From NCBI GenBank assembly GCA_022599775.1, contig JAHZLQ010000022.1:1-37500 (forward strand): DNA of 37,500 bases, written 5' to 3'. The translations under genes were made by a program, and so were the position numbers. The notes under the pieces are model-generated. The model did not search any database and had not been told where the DNA came from. It saw only the letters and a list, made by a program, of their open reading frames with translations. This DNA comes from Gammaproteobacteria bacterium (GTDB lineage Bacteria > Pseudomonadota > Gammaproteobacteria > Nevskiales > Nevskiaceae). The stretch's first letter is position 1. The number at the start of each line of letters is the position of its first letter. Shown here piece after piece: positions 6,696-15,346 of this stretch.

Positions 6696-9389
6696 TTACA
6701 CCGTCAGGGGATTGGGTTTGCTCGGCTTGATGCCGAAGATCTTGATCGCCTGGGCGACCGTCTCGGCTTCGATCTTAGCCTCGGCGGCCAATGCCTGTAG
6801 CGCGCGCACCGTGACCCAGCGACGGTCGATTTCGAAAAAGTCGCGCAAACGCGGACGGGTATCGGAGCGGCCGAAGCCGTCGGTACCCAGCGTGTAGTAC
6901 GCCCGCGACACGTACGGACGAATCTGCTCGGCATAGGCGCGCACATAGTCGGACACGGCCACTGCCGGTCCCTTGTGCTTGCTCATCACGGTGTCGACGT
7001 ACGACTTCTTCGGCTTGGCTTCCGGATGCAGCAGATTCCAGCGATCCACGTCCACACCGTCACGCGCGAGTTCGTTGAAGCTGGTCACGCTCCACACATC
7101 GGCGGTCACGCCGAACTCTTCCTCCAGCAGTTCGGCGGCACCGAGCGCCTCGCTGAGTATCGTGCCACTGCCCATCAGCTGCACATGCGCCTTGCCGGGC
7201 TTGGGATGCTTGCGCAGCAGGTACAGACCTCGAACGATGCCGTCTTCCACGCCGTCCGGCATTTCCGGGTGATGGTAGTTCTCGTTGTTGAGGGTCAGGT
7301 AGTAGTAGTGATCCTTGTTCTCGGCGTACATCTCCTGCATGCCGTGCCGCATGATCGTGACCAGTTCGTAGGCATAGGCCGGGTCGTACGAACGACAGTT
7401 GGGGATCGTGCTCGAATAGATATGGCTGTGCCCGTCCTCATGCTGCAGACCTTCGCCGTTGAGCGTGGTGCGTCCGGCGGTGGCACCCAGCAGAAAGCCG
7501 CGCGCGCGCGAGTCGCCGGCCGCCCATGCCAGATCGCCGATGCGCTGAAAGCCGAACATCGAGTAGAAGATGTAGAACGGCATCAGCGCCACGCCGTGAT
7601 TCGCGTAGCTGGTGGCGGCCGCGATCCAGGACGACATCGACCCGGCTTCGGTGATGCCTTCCTCCAATATCTGGCCCTTGATGTCTTCCTTGTAATAGGC
7701 GAGCTGGCCGGCGTCCTCGGGACTGTATTTCTGGCCCACCGGCGAATAGATGCCGAGCTGACGGAACATGCCCTCCATGCCGAAGGTGCGGCCCTCGTCC
7801 GGAATGATCGGCACCACACGCGGGCCGATCTTCTTGTCGCGCGTCAGGATCTGCAGGAACTGCACGAAGGCCATGGTCGTGCTGATCTCGCGCTCGCCGG
7901 TGTCCTTGAGCAGTCGCTCGAAGGTTTTCAGCGGCGGAATCTCCAAGGGTTCCTCGACGACCCGGCGCTGCGGCAGAAAGCCGCCCAGCGCTTCACGCCG
8001 CTTCTTGAGGTATTGGATTTCCTCGGAGTCTTCGGCCGGCCGGTAGAACGGGGTGTTCGCGATCTCCTCGTCGGACACCGGAATCCGGAAGCGGTCACGG
8101 AACACCTTGAGCGCCTCCTCGCCCATCTTCTTCTGCGAATGCGTGATGTTCTGGCCCTCGCCGGCCTCGCCCATGCCGTAACCTTTCACGGTCTTGGCAA
8201 GAATCACGGTGGGCCGGCCGTTGGCCTTGTTCACGGCGCGATGGTAGGCCGCGTAGATCTTGTGCGGATCGTGGCCGCCGCGGTTGAGACGCGCGATGTC
8301 CTCGTCCGACATCGAGCTGACGAGCTTCTTGAGTTCCTCGAACTTTCCGAAGAAATGCTCGCGCGTGAACTTGCCGCCCTTGGCCTTGTAGGCCTGATAC
8401 TCGCCGTCCACGGTTTCCTCGAAGACCTGCAGCAACTTGCCCGAGGTGTCGGCCGCAATCAAAGGATCCCAGGCGGCGCCCCAGACCAGCTTGATCACGT
8501 TCCAGCCGGCGCCACGGAACACGCCTTCGAGTTCCTGGATGATCTTGCCGTTGCCGCGCACTGGGCCGTCCAGACGCTGCAGGTTGCAATTGACGACAAA
8601 GATCAGGTTGTCGAGCCCTTCGCGCGCGGCGATGTCGATGGCGCCCAGGGATTCGGGTTCGTCCATCTCGCCGTCGCCGCAGAAGGTCCAGACCTTGCGA
8701 CCGGCGGTATCGGCCAGGCCGCGGTTGTGCAGGTACTTCATCAGGCGCGCCTGGTAGATCGACATGATCGGGCCCAGGCCCATGCTCACGGTCGGGAACT
8801 GCCAGAAATCCGGCATCAGCCAGGGGTGCGGATAGGAGGAGACGCCCTTGCCTTCCGACTCATAACGGAAATTCTGGAGCTGTTCCTCGCTGAGGCGGCC
8901 TTCCAGGAAGGCGCGCGCGTAGATGCCGGGCGTGACGTGGCCCTGCACGTAGACCAGATCCGCACCGTCGGCGTGATCCGGCCCTTTCCAGAAGTGGTTG
9001 AAGCCGACGTCATACAGCGTGGCCGACGAGGCGAAGCTGGCGATGTGGCCGCCGATGCCGGAGTGCTCGCGGTTGGCATTGACCACCATCGCGGTCGCGT
9101 TCCAGCGGATGATCGAGCGTATGCGCCACTCGATCGCATGATCGCCCGGGGATTTCTCCTCCAGGTGCGGCGGAATCGTGTTGATGTAGGCGGTGTTGGC
9201 CGAGTACGGAATGTAGGCGCCGGAACGCCTCGACTTCTCGATCAGCGCCTCCAGCAGAAAATGTGCGCGCTCAGGGCCTTCGCGCTGAATGACGGCATTG
9301 AGGGCGTCCAGCCACTCGCCGGTTTCCCCTGGGTCGCTGTCCTGCTGTGGGTCGCGTACTTCGTCGGTCACCTTGTGCTCCTCGATCAT
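6696..9389 (-). CDS. aceE: pyruvate dehydrogenase E1 component, homodimeric type
   Basis: 897 aa, close to enterobacterial AceE (887). It decarboxylates pyruvate with thiamine diphosphate and hands the acetyl group to the E2 lipoyl arm. The ThDP/Mg motif is visible as GDGEMDEPESLGAI through NLIFVVNCNLQRLDGPVRG. The N-terminal region carries INTIPPHLEEKSPGD and the GGHIASFASSATLYDVGFNHF segment typical of the alpha2-type E1. The start at 9389 has AAGGGG about 8 nt upstream; a frame from 9419 is longer but lacks such support. It is the first gene of aceE-aceF and is divergent from a LysR-type regulator 104 nt away. Confidence 0.97.
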   Translation of the reverse strand: MIEEHKVTDEVRDPQQDSDPGETGEWLDALNAVIQREGPERAHFLLEALIEKSRRSGAYIPYSANTAYINTIPPHLEEKSPGDHAIEWRIRSIIRWNATAMVVNANREHSGIGGHIASFASSATLYDVGFNHFWKGPDHADGADLVYVQGHVTPGIYARAFLEGRLSEEQLQNFRYESEGKGVSSYPHPWLMPDFWQFPTVSMGLGPIMSIYQARLMKYLHNRGLADTAGRKVWTFCGDGEMDEPESLGAIDIAAREGLDNLIFVVNCNLQRLDGPVRGNGKIIQELEGVFRGAGWNVIKLVWGAAWDPLIAADTSGKLLQVFEETVDGEYQAYKAKGGKFTREHFFGKFEELKKLVSSMSDEDIARLNRGGHDPHKIYAAYHRAVNKANGRPTVILAKTVKGYGMGEAGEGQNITHSQKKMGEEALKVFRDRFRIPVSDEEIANTPFYRPAEDSEEIQYLKKRREALGGFLPQRRVVEEPLEIPPLKTFERLLKDTGEREISTTMAFVQFLQILTRDKKIGPRVVPIIPDEGRTFGMEGMFRQLGIYSPVGQKYSPEDAGQLAYYKEDIKGQILEEGITEAGSMSSWIAAATSYANHGVALMPFYIFYSMFGFQRIGDLAWAAGDSRARGFLLGATAGRTTLNGEGLQHEDGHSHIYSSTIPNCRSYDPAYAYELVTIMRHGMQEMYAENKDHYYYLTLNNENYHHPEMPDGVEDGIVRGLYLLRKHPKPGKAHVQLMGSGTILSEALGAAELLEEEFGVTADVWSVTSFNELARDGVDVDRWNLLHPEAKPKKSYVDTVMSKHKGPAVAVSDYVRAYAEQIRPYVSRAYYTLGTDGFGRSDTRPRLRDFFEIDRRWVTVRALQALAAEAKIEAETVAQAIKIFGIKPSKPNPLTV

Positions 9390-9431
9390 GGCTGCGCCCC
9401 TTGAACGCGCCGCGCGCATCGGCTGCGGAGT

Positions 9432-9460
9432 TTGGACAGCGGCACACCCATACGTCCAAT
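9432..9460 (+). promoter_or_regulatory. LysR gene promoter with embedded TTGGAC/GTCCAA dyad
   Basis: TTGGAC (9432-9437) and TCCAAT (9455-9460) are spaced by 17 bp as a promoter for the LysR-type gene. The same bases contain a perfect inverted repeat TTGGAC (9432-9437) and GTCCAA (9454-9459). The dyad covers the predicted aceE start site and the regulator promoter, a layout suited to coupled or auto-regulation. Binding by the adjacent regulator is inference. Confidence 0.45.
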
Positions 9461-9461
9461 A

Positions 9462-9490
9462 TATATAAAGACTTGAATCGATACTTACAA
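9462..9490 (-). promoter_or_regulatory. predicted sigma-70 promoter of aceE
   Basis: On the minus strand TTGTAA (9485-9490) is followed after exactly 17 bp by TATATA (9462-9467). Transcription would start near 9455, leaving a leader of about 66 nt. The element lies in the most AT-rich stretch of the region. Confidence 0.6.
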
Positions 9491-9493
9491 AAT

Positions 9494-10405
9494 ATGCGAA
9501 TTGAGCTGCGGCACTTGCGCTACTTTGTAGCAGTGGCGGATGAATGCCACTTTACGCGGGCTGCCGAACGTCTGGGCATCGGCCAGCCGCCGCTGTCGCA
9601 GCAGATTCAGATACTGGAACGTGAAATCGGCACGCCGCTGTTCAAGCGACTGCCGCGCGGAGTGTCGCTGACCGATGCCGGCAAGTCCCTGCTGGTCGAT
9701 GCGCGCGCGATCCTCGGCGATGTCACCCGGGCCGGCGATCATGCGCGCCGCGCGGCCCGTGGTGAACTGGGCCGGGTGCGGATCGGCATGATCAACTCGG
9801 CGCCGTTTCACCCCTTCGTTCCGCGCGTGATCCGCGAGTTCGGCCTGCGTTATCCGAAGGTGGCGCTGTCGCTGGAGGAAAAGAGCACGCCGGCGCTGGC
9901 GGCGGCCGTGCTCGACGAGCAGGTGGATGTCGCCTTCGTCCGGCCGCCGCTGGGCGAGGAGTTGCGGCTCGTGGCGCAACCGCTGTTCGACGAGGAGGTG
10001 CTGATTGCGCTGCCGCAGGGGCACCCCCTGACGGAATATCTGTCGCTGCCGCTGGATGCCCTGGCCGCAGAACCTTTCGTGCTGTTTCCGCGCCCGGTCG
10101 GCGCCGGCTTCTACGACGACATCATCTCGGCCTGCCAGCGCGCGGGCTTTTCGCCACACATCGTGCAGGAGACTTCGCAGATCACCTCGATCGTGAATCT
10201 GGTGGCGGCCGGCCTCGGCGTTTCGGTGGTGCCGGCGTCGATGCAGCAGGTGCACTCCGAGGGTGTGACCTATCGTTCGATCTTCGGTGATGATCTCAAG
10301 GCGCGCATGTGCCTGATCCACCGACGCGACGAGCACGAGTCGGTGATCATTGCGAATCTGCTGTCGGTGATCGACGAGGTGCGGCAGACCGGCCCGCACG
10401 ACTGA
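9494..10405 (+). CDS. LysR-type transcriptional regulator
   Basis: 303 aa. Residues 1-60 form the winged helix-turn-helix (LRHLRYFVAVADECHFTRAA then PPLSQQIQILEREIGTPLF), close in style to the BenM/CatM branch. Residues about 90-295 form the periplasmic-binding-like effector domain (RIGMINSAPFHPFVPRVI, VDVAFVRPPLGEELRL). The start is the ATG at 9494, where the family-typical MRIELRHLRYF begins; the frame upstream is noise and no Shine-Dalgarno is visible. Divergence from aceE with overlapping promoters suggests it senses a pyruvate- or acetyl-CoA-related metabolite, but the effector cannot be read from sequence. It ends at a hairpin shared with the convergent nuclease gene. Confidence 0.93.
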   Translation: MRIELRHLRYFVAVADECHFTRAAERLGIGQPPLSQQIQILEREIGTPLFKRLPRGVSLTDAGKSLLVDARAILGDVTRAGDHARRAARGELGRVRIGMINSAPFHPFVPRVIREFGLRYPKVALSLEEKSTPALAAAVLDEQVDVAFVRPPLGEELRLVAQPLFDEEVLIALPQGHPLTEYLSLPLDALAAEPFVLFPRPVGAGFYDDIISACQRAGFSPHIVQETSQITSIVNLVAAGLGVSVVPASMQQVHSEGVTYRSIFGDDLKARMCLIHRRDEHESVIIANLLSVIDEVRQTGPHD

Positions 10406-10433
10406 GGCGGGAGCGCCAGGGCGCGCTCCCGCC
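10406..10433. terminator. bidirectional hairpin between convergent genes
   Basis: GGCGGGAGCGC (10406-10416) pairs perfectly with GCGCTCCCGCC (10423-10433) around a 6-nt loop, immediately after the LysR stop codon and 8 nt before the nuclease stop on the other strand. No long T-run follows on either side, so it may stop or stabilise both messages. Confidence 0.6.
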
Positions 10434-10441
10434 GGTTCCGC

Positions 10442-13276
10442 TCAGACCCGAGGTCTGCGTTGACGTCCCGCGACGGCGAAGCCCAGCAGCGCGAGCATTC
10501 CCCAGCCCAGCCCACCGCCGTCGTCGTCGTCATCATCATCATCATCGTCTTGGTCCTCATCACCCTCGTCCGCAGCCGCGGTCGTCAGCTCGAAGCTGCC
10601 GCTGCTGTCGCCCAGGTTCAGTGTCACCGTCCGGGTCTCGCCGGGCGTCGACGACGCGATCGCACGCAGTTGCACGTGATCGCCGGCCTGGGCAGTGGCG
10701 GCCGCGGTACTGAAAGCGTTGCCGTTGAGGCTGTACTGCCCGCCACTGACTTCCAGCGGCAGGCTGAGTTCGAAGCCGCTCAGCGCGAGGCTCGGCGAGG
10801 TCACCTGGGCACCAGCCTGCGCATTCGGCACAGCGCCGAAGTCGAAGTCGTCCGGTTCTGCGTCGAAGCTGATGCGCATCAGCGTGGGGTCGTGATCGCT
10901 GATCTGGTCGACGAACTGTGCGTTGACATGCACCACATCGAACTCGGTGCGATCCAGCAGGGCTTCGCTGACCAGGGCGTGATCCAGGGTCTGCGAATTG
11001 CCGTCGAACACGTAGCTGTAACGCTCCTGCGGCGCCAGCAGTTCGTCGATCAGATCGAACAGAACCGGCGTGTCGCCTCCGCGAAGGATCGACAAGGGCG
11101 GCAGGAAGCTGAATTCGTTGAGATCGCCGACCACCACGATCTGCGCGTTGCCATCGACCGCCAGCACCGAATCGACGAAGTCGTTGACGACCTGCGCCTG
11201 CGCCTCGCGCCCGGACTGGCCACCGTTTTCGAAGGGCTGCTCGGCACCGAACTGGTAGCCGCTGCCGCCCTTGGAGGACCAGTGGTTGTTGATCAGCAGC
11301 AATCGCTGTCCCTTGAAATCGAACAGTCCGGCGAGTGGCTTGCGCGTGGACGCCCAGGCCTCGTTGCCGGGATCGACCCGCCCCGGACTCAGGCTCAGCG
11401 CCAGCGCGCCGGCGTCTTCGGTCGCTTCGGTGCCGGTGGTGGAATCGCCGGCACCCTGCACACCGTCGACCAGACTGACGCGAGACGCATCGTAGAGATA
11501 GGCCACACGGATATTGCCGCCCGGCAGTCCGCCATCCTGCCCGTCCACCGGCGTGATCTCGATGTAGCTGTAGTCCGGGCCGCCGGCATCGGCAATCGCC
11601 ACGCTCAGCGTCGCGAGCGTTTCGTCGCCGGCAACCACGCCGTCGTCGGTGCAGCCGCTGTTGTCCTGCACTTCCTGCAGGGCAAGGATGTCCGGGGCGC
11701 CGAGATGCGTGACGATCTGATCGGCGATCGCCGCGAACTTGCCGTCCGCGATGTCGGCGTCCGGGCAGCCGCTGGCGCCGGGGTTGGGATCGTCGTCGTT
11801 CGGATCGAGGTTCTCGACGTTGTAGCTGCCGATGGTGAGGCCACCGAAATCCGCGCTCAGTGTCGTGGTCTCGCGTTCCAAGGTGCCGGGGCTGATCTCG
11901 CCCAGCGCCGTGGCGAGCACTTCGAAATAGCCGAAGCCATACGAGAACACGCCATCGACGCTGGCAATGCGGTCACCGGGCTGCGCATCCGCCGGCGGTT
12001 CGATGCCGAGACCGGCGTCGATCTGGATACGCTCCGGGTTGTAGTCGACGACGCCCTCGCCATTGTCGGTCTGGGTCAGGCCGCCGCGCGCATTGATGCC
12101 GCTGGCGCCTTCGCCGCCGTCGGCGACCACCCACACTTCGCCATACTGATTGGTCGGCGCAATCACCAGCGCGTCGTCGATGTGTACCAGCATGCCTTCC
12201 AGGCTTTCGTAGAAATCGATGCCGTCCTGTTCGGGGTCGTAAGTGGTCTCCGATGCGACCTCGACCGAGCCCTCGGTATCGTCGTCGATGATCGTATTCG
12301 GCGGCAGGCGCCCCGCCGCACCGAGCACGGTCGGCGTCACCGCCATCCCGTCGAACAGCGCCGATCCGGCGACCACCCTGGGCGAGGTCAGTTCGGTGAT
12401 GCTGAGATTGCCGGAGCTGTTGCCGCCCGGACGATATTCGTCCACCGTGCCGGTCACGGTCACGGCATCGCCGACCGCAACGCCCGGCGCGGCGGCGGTA
12501 TAGACGTAGATTCCGTCCGAGGTCGCGAGATCGTCATCGCCCTGCGGATCCTGCAGATAAAAGCCGGACCCGCCGACAGCGCTGACGATGCCCTGCGTCA
12601 CGACCAGAATCCCGTCCACCGCGGACAGATGCGCGGCCCCTTGAATCTCGAAGATGCGCAGGGCACTCGCCTCCGGGGTCTCGCCGCCTTCGCAGGCGTC
12701 CACGCCGGGGCATCCGAGCCCGTCGAAGCTGTTCTGCGCGAAGCCGGCCCATTCGACGCTCGGATCGAAGGCGTCGGAGGCGTCGCTGTCGCCGCTGGTG
12801 AGGCTCGGCAGGCGTCTCAACGTATTGTCCGCGGTGCTGGTATCGCCGCTGCCCCATTCACTGCCGGGATCGACGCCGATCTGGCCGATGGCATCGACGA
12901 TGGCGCCCGACTCACCGCCGCTGCGCAGAACGAAGGCATCGTCACCATTGAAATTGACGGTGCCGCTTAGCAGGCCGCAGACATCGAGAATCGCGCCATC
13001 GGCACCCGAATTGCAGACCACCAGCGTCTCGCCGGCCGCCAGCGTGCCGGACAGATCCTCGGCGCTGGTGATGTCGACACTGCCGTTGGAATACAGCTCG
13101 ATGCGATAGCCAGCGGCGCCGAGGTCCACACTCTCGCTGCCGGCGTTGTGGATTTCCACGGCCTTGTTGTAGCTGGAGCCTTCGACGTATTCGCTGAACA
13201 GCACATCGGCGAAAACAGACGGACTGGCGGATGCCAGAGCGGCCAGCAGCAAGCCGCGCACGCGCGCATCGAGCAT
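10442..13276 (-). CDS. ExeM/NucH-type extracellular nuclease with GlyGly-CTERM
   Basis: 944 aa secreted enzyme. Order: signal peptide (cleavage after SVFA, about residue 24); a lamin-tail domain (DVLFSEYVEGSSYNKAVEIHN); an OB-like central region (about 220-470, VTQGIVSAVGGSGFYLQDP); an endonuclease/exonuclease/phosphatase domain (about 490-820) with SYNVENLDPND, LALQEVQDNSG, LLINNHWSSKGG, VVGDLNEF and SDHDPTLM carrying the catalytic Asn, Glu, His and Asp; then a beta domain, an Asp tract and a C-terminal GGGLGWGMLALLGFAVAG-Arg-rich tail. That tail is the GlyGly-CTERM signal, usually cut by a rhombosortase after type II secretion. Such enzymes digest extracellular DNA for nutrients or biofilm turnover. 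Start at 13276 has GGAG 6 nt upstream and gives a clean signal peptide. Confidence 0.93.
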   Translation of the reverse strand: MLDARVRGLLLAALASASPSVFADVLFSEYVEGSSYNKAVEIHNAGSESVDLGAAGYRIELYSNGSVDITSAEDLSGTLAAGETLVVCNSGADGAILDVCGLLSGTVNFNGDDAFVLRSGGESGAIVDAIGQIGVDPGSEWGSGDTSTADNTLRRLPSLTSGDSDASDAFDPSVEWAGFAQNSFDGLGCPGVDACEGGETPEASALRIFEIQGAAHLSAVDGILVVTQGIVSAVGGSGFYLQDPQGDDDLATSDGIYVYTAAAPGVAVGDAVTVTGTVDEYRPGGNSSGNLSITELTSPRVVAGSALFDGMAVTPTVLGAAGRLPPNTIIDDDTEGSVEVASETTYDPEQDGIDFYESLEGMLVHIDDALVIAPTNQYGEVWVVADGGEGASGINARGGLTQTDNGEGVVDYNPERIQIDAGLGIEPPADAQPGDRIASVDGVFSYGFGYFEVLATALGEISPGTLERETTTLSADFGGLTIGSYNVENLDPNDDDPNPGASGCPDADIADGKFAAIADQIVTHLGAPDILALQEVQDNSGCTDDGVVAGDETLATLSVAIADAGGPDYSYIEITPVDGQDGGLPGGNIRVAYLYDASRVSLVDGVQGAGDSTTGTEATEDAGALALSLSPGRVDPGNEAWASTRKPLAGLFDFKGQRLLLINNHWSSKGGSGYQFGAEQPFENGGQSGREAQAQVVNDFVDSVLAVDGNAQIVVVGDLNEFSFLPPLSILRGGDTPVLFDLIDELLAPQERYSYVFDGNSQTLDHALVSEALLDRTEFDVVHVNAQFVDQISDHDPTLMRISFDAEPDDFDFGAVPNAQAGAQVTSPSLALSGFELSLPLEVSGGQYSLNGNAFSTAAATAQAGDHVQLRAIASSTPGETRTVTLNLGDSSGSFELTTAAADEGDEDQDDDDDDDDDDGGGLGWGMLALLGFAVAGRQRRPRV
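10520..10549 (-). repeat. GAY microsatellite encoding ten aspartates
   Basis: Ten consecutive GAC/GAT codons (five GAT in a row) encode an Asp run just before the GlyGly-CTERM helix of the nuclease. Triplet runs of this kind can change copy number by slippage without shifting the frame. Confidence 0.8.
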
Positions 13277-13401
13277 GAGGAACTCCACGGATTTTCGGGG
13301 GGCTACGAGTCTAAGTCGAGCATGTTGCATGCCGACTTCGCGTGGATGTCACGACGATTAAGCCGACCTCGGGAAGACCCCAGATGCTCTGCGGCCGATC
13401 G

Positions 13402-14304
13402 CTACGCCGGTACGTAGTGATCGATCAGCAACACCGTGAACAGCGCCATCAGATAGACGATCGAATAGCCGAAGGTCTTCATCGGCAGGCCCGGTTTCGG
13501 CGCGAACTTGAGCATCACCGCGTAGTAGAGAAACACACCGCCGAGCACCAGCGCGCCGACCAGATAAAGCGGGCCGGACATGCCGCTGACATACGGCAAC
13601 AGCGTGGTCCCGATCAGCAGCAAGGTGTACAGCAGCACCTGGGTGCGCGTGTATTCCACGCCATGCGTGACCGGCAGCATCGGAATACCGACCTTGGCGT
13701 ATTCCTCGCGACGCTCGATGGCCAGCGCCCAGAAGTGCGGCGGTGTCCACACGAAAATGATCAGAAACAGCAGCAGCGAATGCGGATCCAGGGTGCCGGT
13801 CACGGCGACCCAGCCGAGCACCGGCGGCGCGGCGCCGGCGGCCCCGCCGATGACGATGTTCTGCGGCGTGGCGCGTTTCAGGTAAAGCGTATAGACGCCG
13901 GCATAGCCGATCAGTGTGACCAGCGTCAGCCAGGCGGTCAGGGCATTGACCCAGCTGGCCAGGATCGCGAACCCGGCGACGCCGATGACGGTGGCGAACA
14001 GCGCCGACTCGGTCATCGTCAGCGTGCCGGTGACCAGCGGGCGGCCGCAGGTGCGCGCCATGCGCGCATCGACGTGGCGGTCCAGCATTTGATTGACCGC
14101 CGCGGCCGACGAGGCCATCAGGCCGATGCCGAGCGTACCCAGCAACAGCGCGTCCAGCGGCACCATGCCCGGCGTGGCCAGGAACATGCCGACAATCGCG
14201 GTGAACACGATCAGCATCACCACGCGCGGCTTGCACAGCTCGTAGTATTCGCGCAGCCGTGCGCGCGGCGTGATTCGATTGAGGATGCTTGCGCCTGTAT
14301 TCAT
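13402..14304 (-). CDS. ctaB: protoheme IX farnesyltransferase (heme O synthase)
   Basis: 300 aa, UbiA-superfamily integral membrane prenyltransferase (also called cyoE). It adds farnesyl to the vinyl group of heme B to make heme O for the oxidase. Motifs: [19 protein letters not shown] is the first Asp-rich site (NxxxDxxxD), and a conserved loop [41 protein letters not shown] region carries the family signature. About seven to nine hydrophobic helices are evident. Its start overlaps the ctaA stop by 4 nt (ATGA), so the two heme-modifying steps are translationally coupled. Confidence 0.97.
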   Translation of the reverse strand: MNTGASILNRITPRARLREYYELCKPRVVMLIVFTAIVGMFLATPGMVPLDALLLGTLGIGLMASSAAAVNQMLDRHVDARMARTCGRPLVTGTLTMTESALFATVIGVAGFAILASWVNALTAWLTLVTLIGYAGVYTLYLKRATPQNIVIGGAAGAAPPVLGWVAVTGTLDPHSLLLFLIIFVWTPPHFWALAIERREEYAKVGIPMLPVTHGVEYTRTQVLLYTLLLIGTTLLPYVSGMSGPLYLVGALVLGGVFLYYAVMLKFAPKPGLPMKTFGYSIVYLMALFTVLLIDHYVPA

Positions 14305-15317
14305 GGGTTTTGTCGGACCGCGTCGCGGGCGAAGAAGTTCAGCGCCACTGTGACCAGCAGCAGGATCGCGGCCCCGGCATTATGCGCCGTCGCCAATCCC
14401 AGGGGCAGGTGCAGCATCACGATACTGATACCGATCGTCAGTTGCAGCAGCACTGCCGCGAGCACCAGCGCCCCGAGGCGGCGCCAGCGTCCGCGACCGC
14501 TGCTCAGCAGGAACACGGCCAGCAGCGAGAACACCAGCGCGACGATCACCGCACCGACGCGATGGATGAAATGGATGGTGACGCGCTGACGGTTGTCGAG
14601 CACGCCGTATTCATAGTTGATGCCGAGGCCGTGCCAGAGCGTGAAGGCGCCCTTGAGATCCAGTTCGGGCAGCATCTTGAGCTGGCAGCTCGGGAAATCG
14701 GGGCAGGCCAGCGCCGCGTAGTTGGTGCTGGTCCAGCCGCCCAGAAAGATCTGGCAGGCGAGGACCACCAGGGCGACAGCCGCGAACGTCCTCAAGCCTT
14801 TCGGCGGGAGCGCCTCTCCGGGTCCCGGGTCCCGGGTCTCCGGTCCCGGCCGTACCGACAGACGCAGCCACAACAGCAAGGCCATGGTCGTCATGCCGCC
14901 GATGAGGTGCCCGGTGACGACCAGAGGCTTGAGCAGCCAGGTGACGGTCCACATGCCGAGCAGGCCCTGGAATATCACGAGCGCGACCAGCACCAGCGGC
15001 AGCACCCGCGGAATGCCCCGTTTGCGCTGAAACAGACTGATCGCCGCCAACGCCACGATCAGCAAGCCCAGCGTGGAGGCGAAATAGCGATGGACCATTT
15101 CCTTCCAGGCCTTGTGCGCCTCGACCGGACGGTCCGGGAAGCGCGCTTCGGCTGCCTGCACCTCGTGGTCGGCGTCCGGCACGGTGATGTGTCCGTAGCA
15201 GCCGGGCCAGTCCGGACAACCCAGGCCGGCGTCGGAGAGACGCACGAAGGCGCCCAGCACCACGACGCAGAAGCACAGCAGCAGCGCCAGGCTATTGATA
15301 CGGCGAAACCAGATCAT
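14301..15317 (-). CDS. ctaA: heme A synthase (COX15/CtaA family)
   Basis: 338 aa membrane protein converting heme O to heme A by oxidising a methyl group. Two homologous four-helix halves are visible: residues about 1-140 with [17 protein letters not shown] and a helix ending VTGHLIGGM, and about 170-330 with a second Cys-containing loop ([15 protein letters not shown]), [11 protein letters not shown] and IHFIHRVGA. His residues of these helices are the expected heme ligands. Cys pairs occur in both outer loops, as in the type with disulfide-forming cysteines. Residues 157-166, in the loop between halves, are encoded by the heptamer array also found in aceF. Downstream ctaB overlaps by 4 nt. 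Confidence 0.95.
   Translation of the reverse strand: MIWFRRINSLALLLCFCVVVLGAFVRLSDAGLGCPDWPGCYGHITVPDADHEVQAAEARFPDRPVEAHKAWKEMVHRYFASTLGLLIVALAAISLFQRKRGIPRVLPLVLVALVIFQGLLGMWTVTWLLKPLVVTGHLIGGMTTMALLLWLRLSVRPGPETRDPGPGEALPPKGLRTFAAVALVVLACQIFLGGWTSTNYAALACPDFPSCQLKMLPELDLKGAFTLWHGLGINYEYGVLDNRQRVTIHFIHRVGAVIVALVFSLLAVFLLSSGRGRWRRLGALVLAAVLLQLTIGISIVMLHLPLGLATAHNAGAAILLLVTVALNFFARDAVRQNP
14821..14848. repeat. four-unit GGTCCCG-type heptamer array inside ctaA
   Basis: Units GGTCCCG, GGTCCCG, GGTCTCC, GGTCCCG. The reverse complement aligns with the aceF array (5690-5717) at 7-bp period, with only a few mismatches over about 30 bp. It falls in the inter-half loop of CtaA, coding for Gly/Pro-rich residues. 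Confidence 0.7.
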
Positions 15318-15346
15318 CTCTAAAGTCCGTACTCCGGCAACAGGCC

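Noticed and set aside
5605-6897. 430-aa Ser/Ala-rich open frame on the plus strand
   Set aside because: Mirror image of the AceF lipoyl linkers; low-complexity shadow.
6975-9404. 809-aa open frame on the plus strand
   Set aside because: It is antisense to aceE, whose domains and motifs are unmistakable; long antisense frames are expected at this GC content.
10460-12970. 836-aa open frame on the plus strand
   Set aside because: Antisense to the secreted nuclease, His/Arg/Gly-rich with no recognisable domain.
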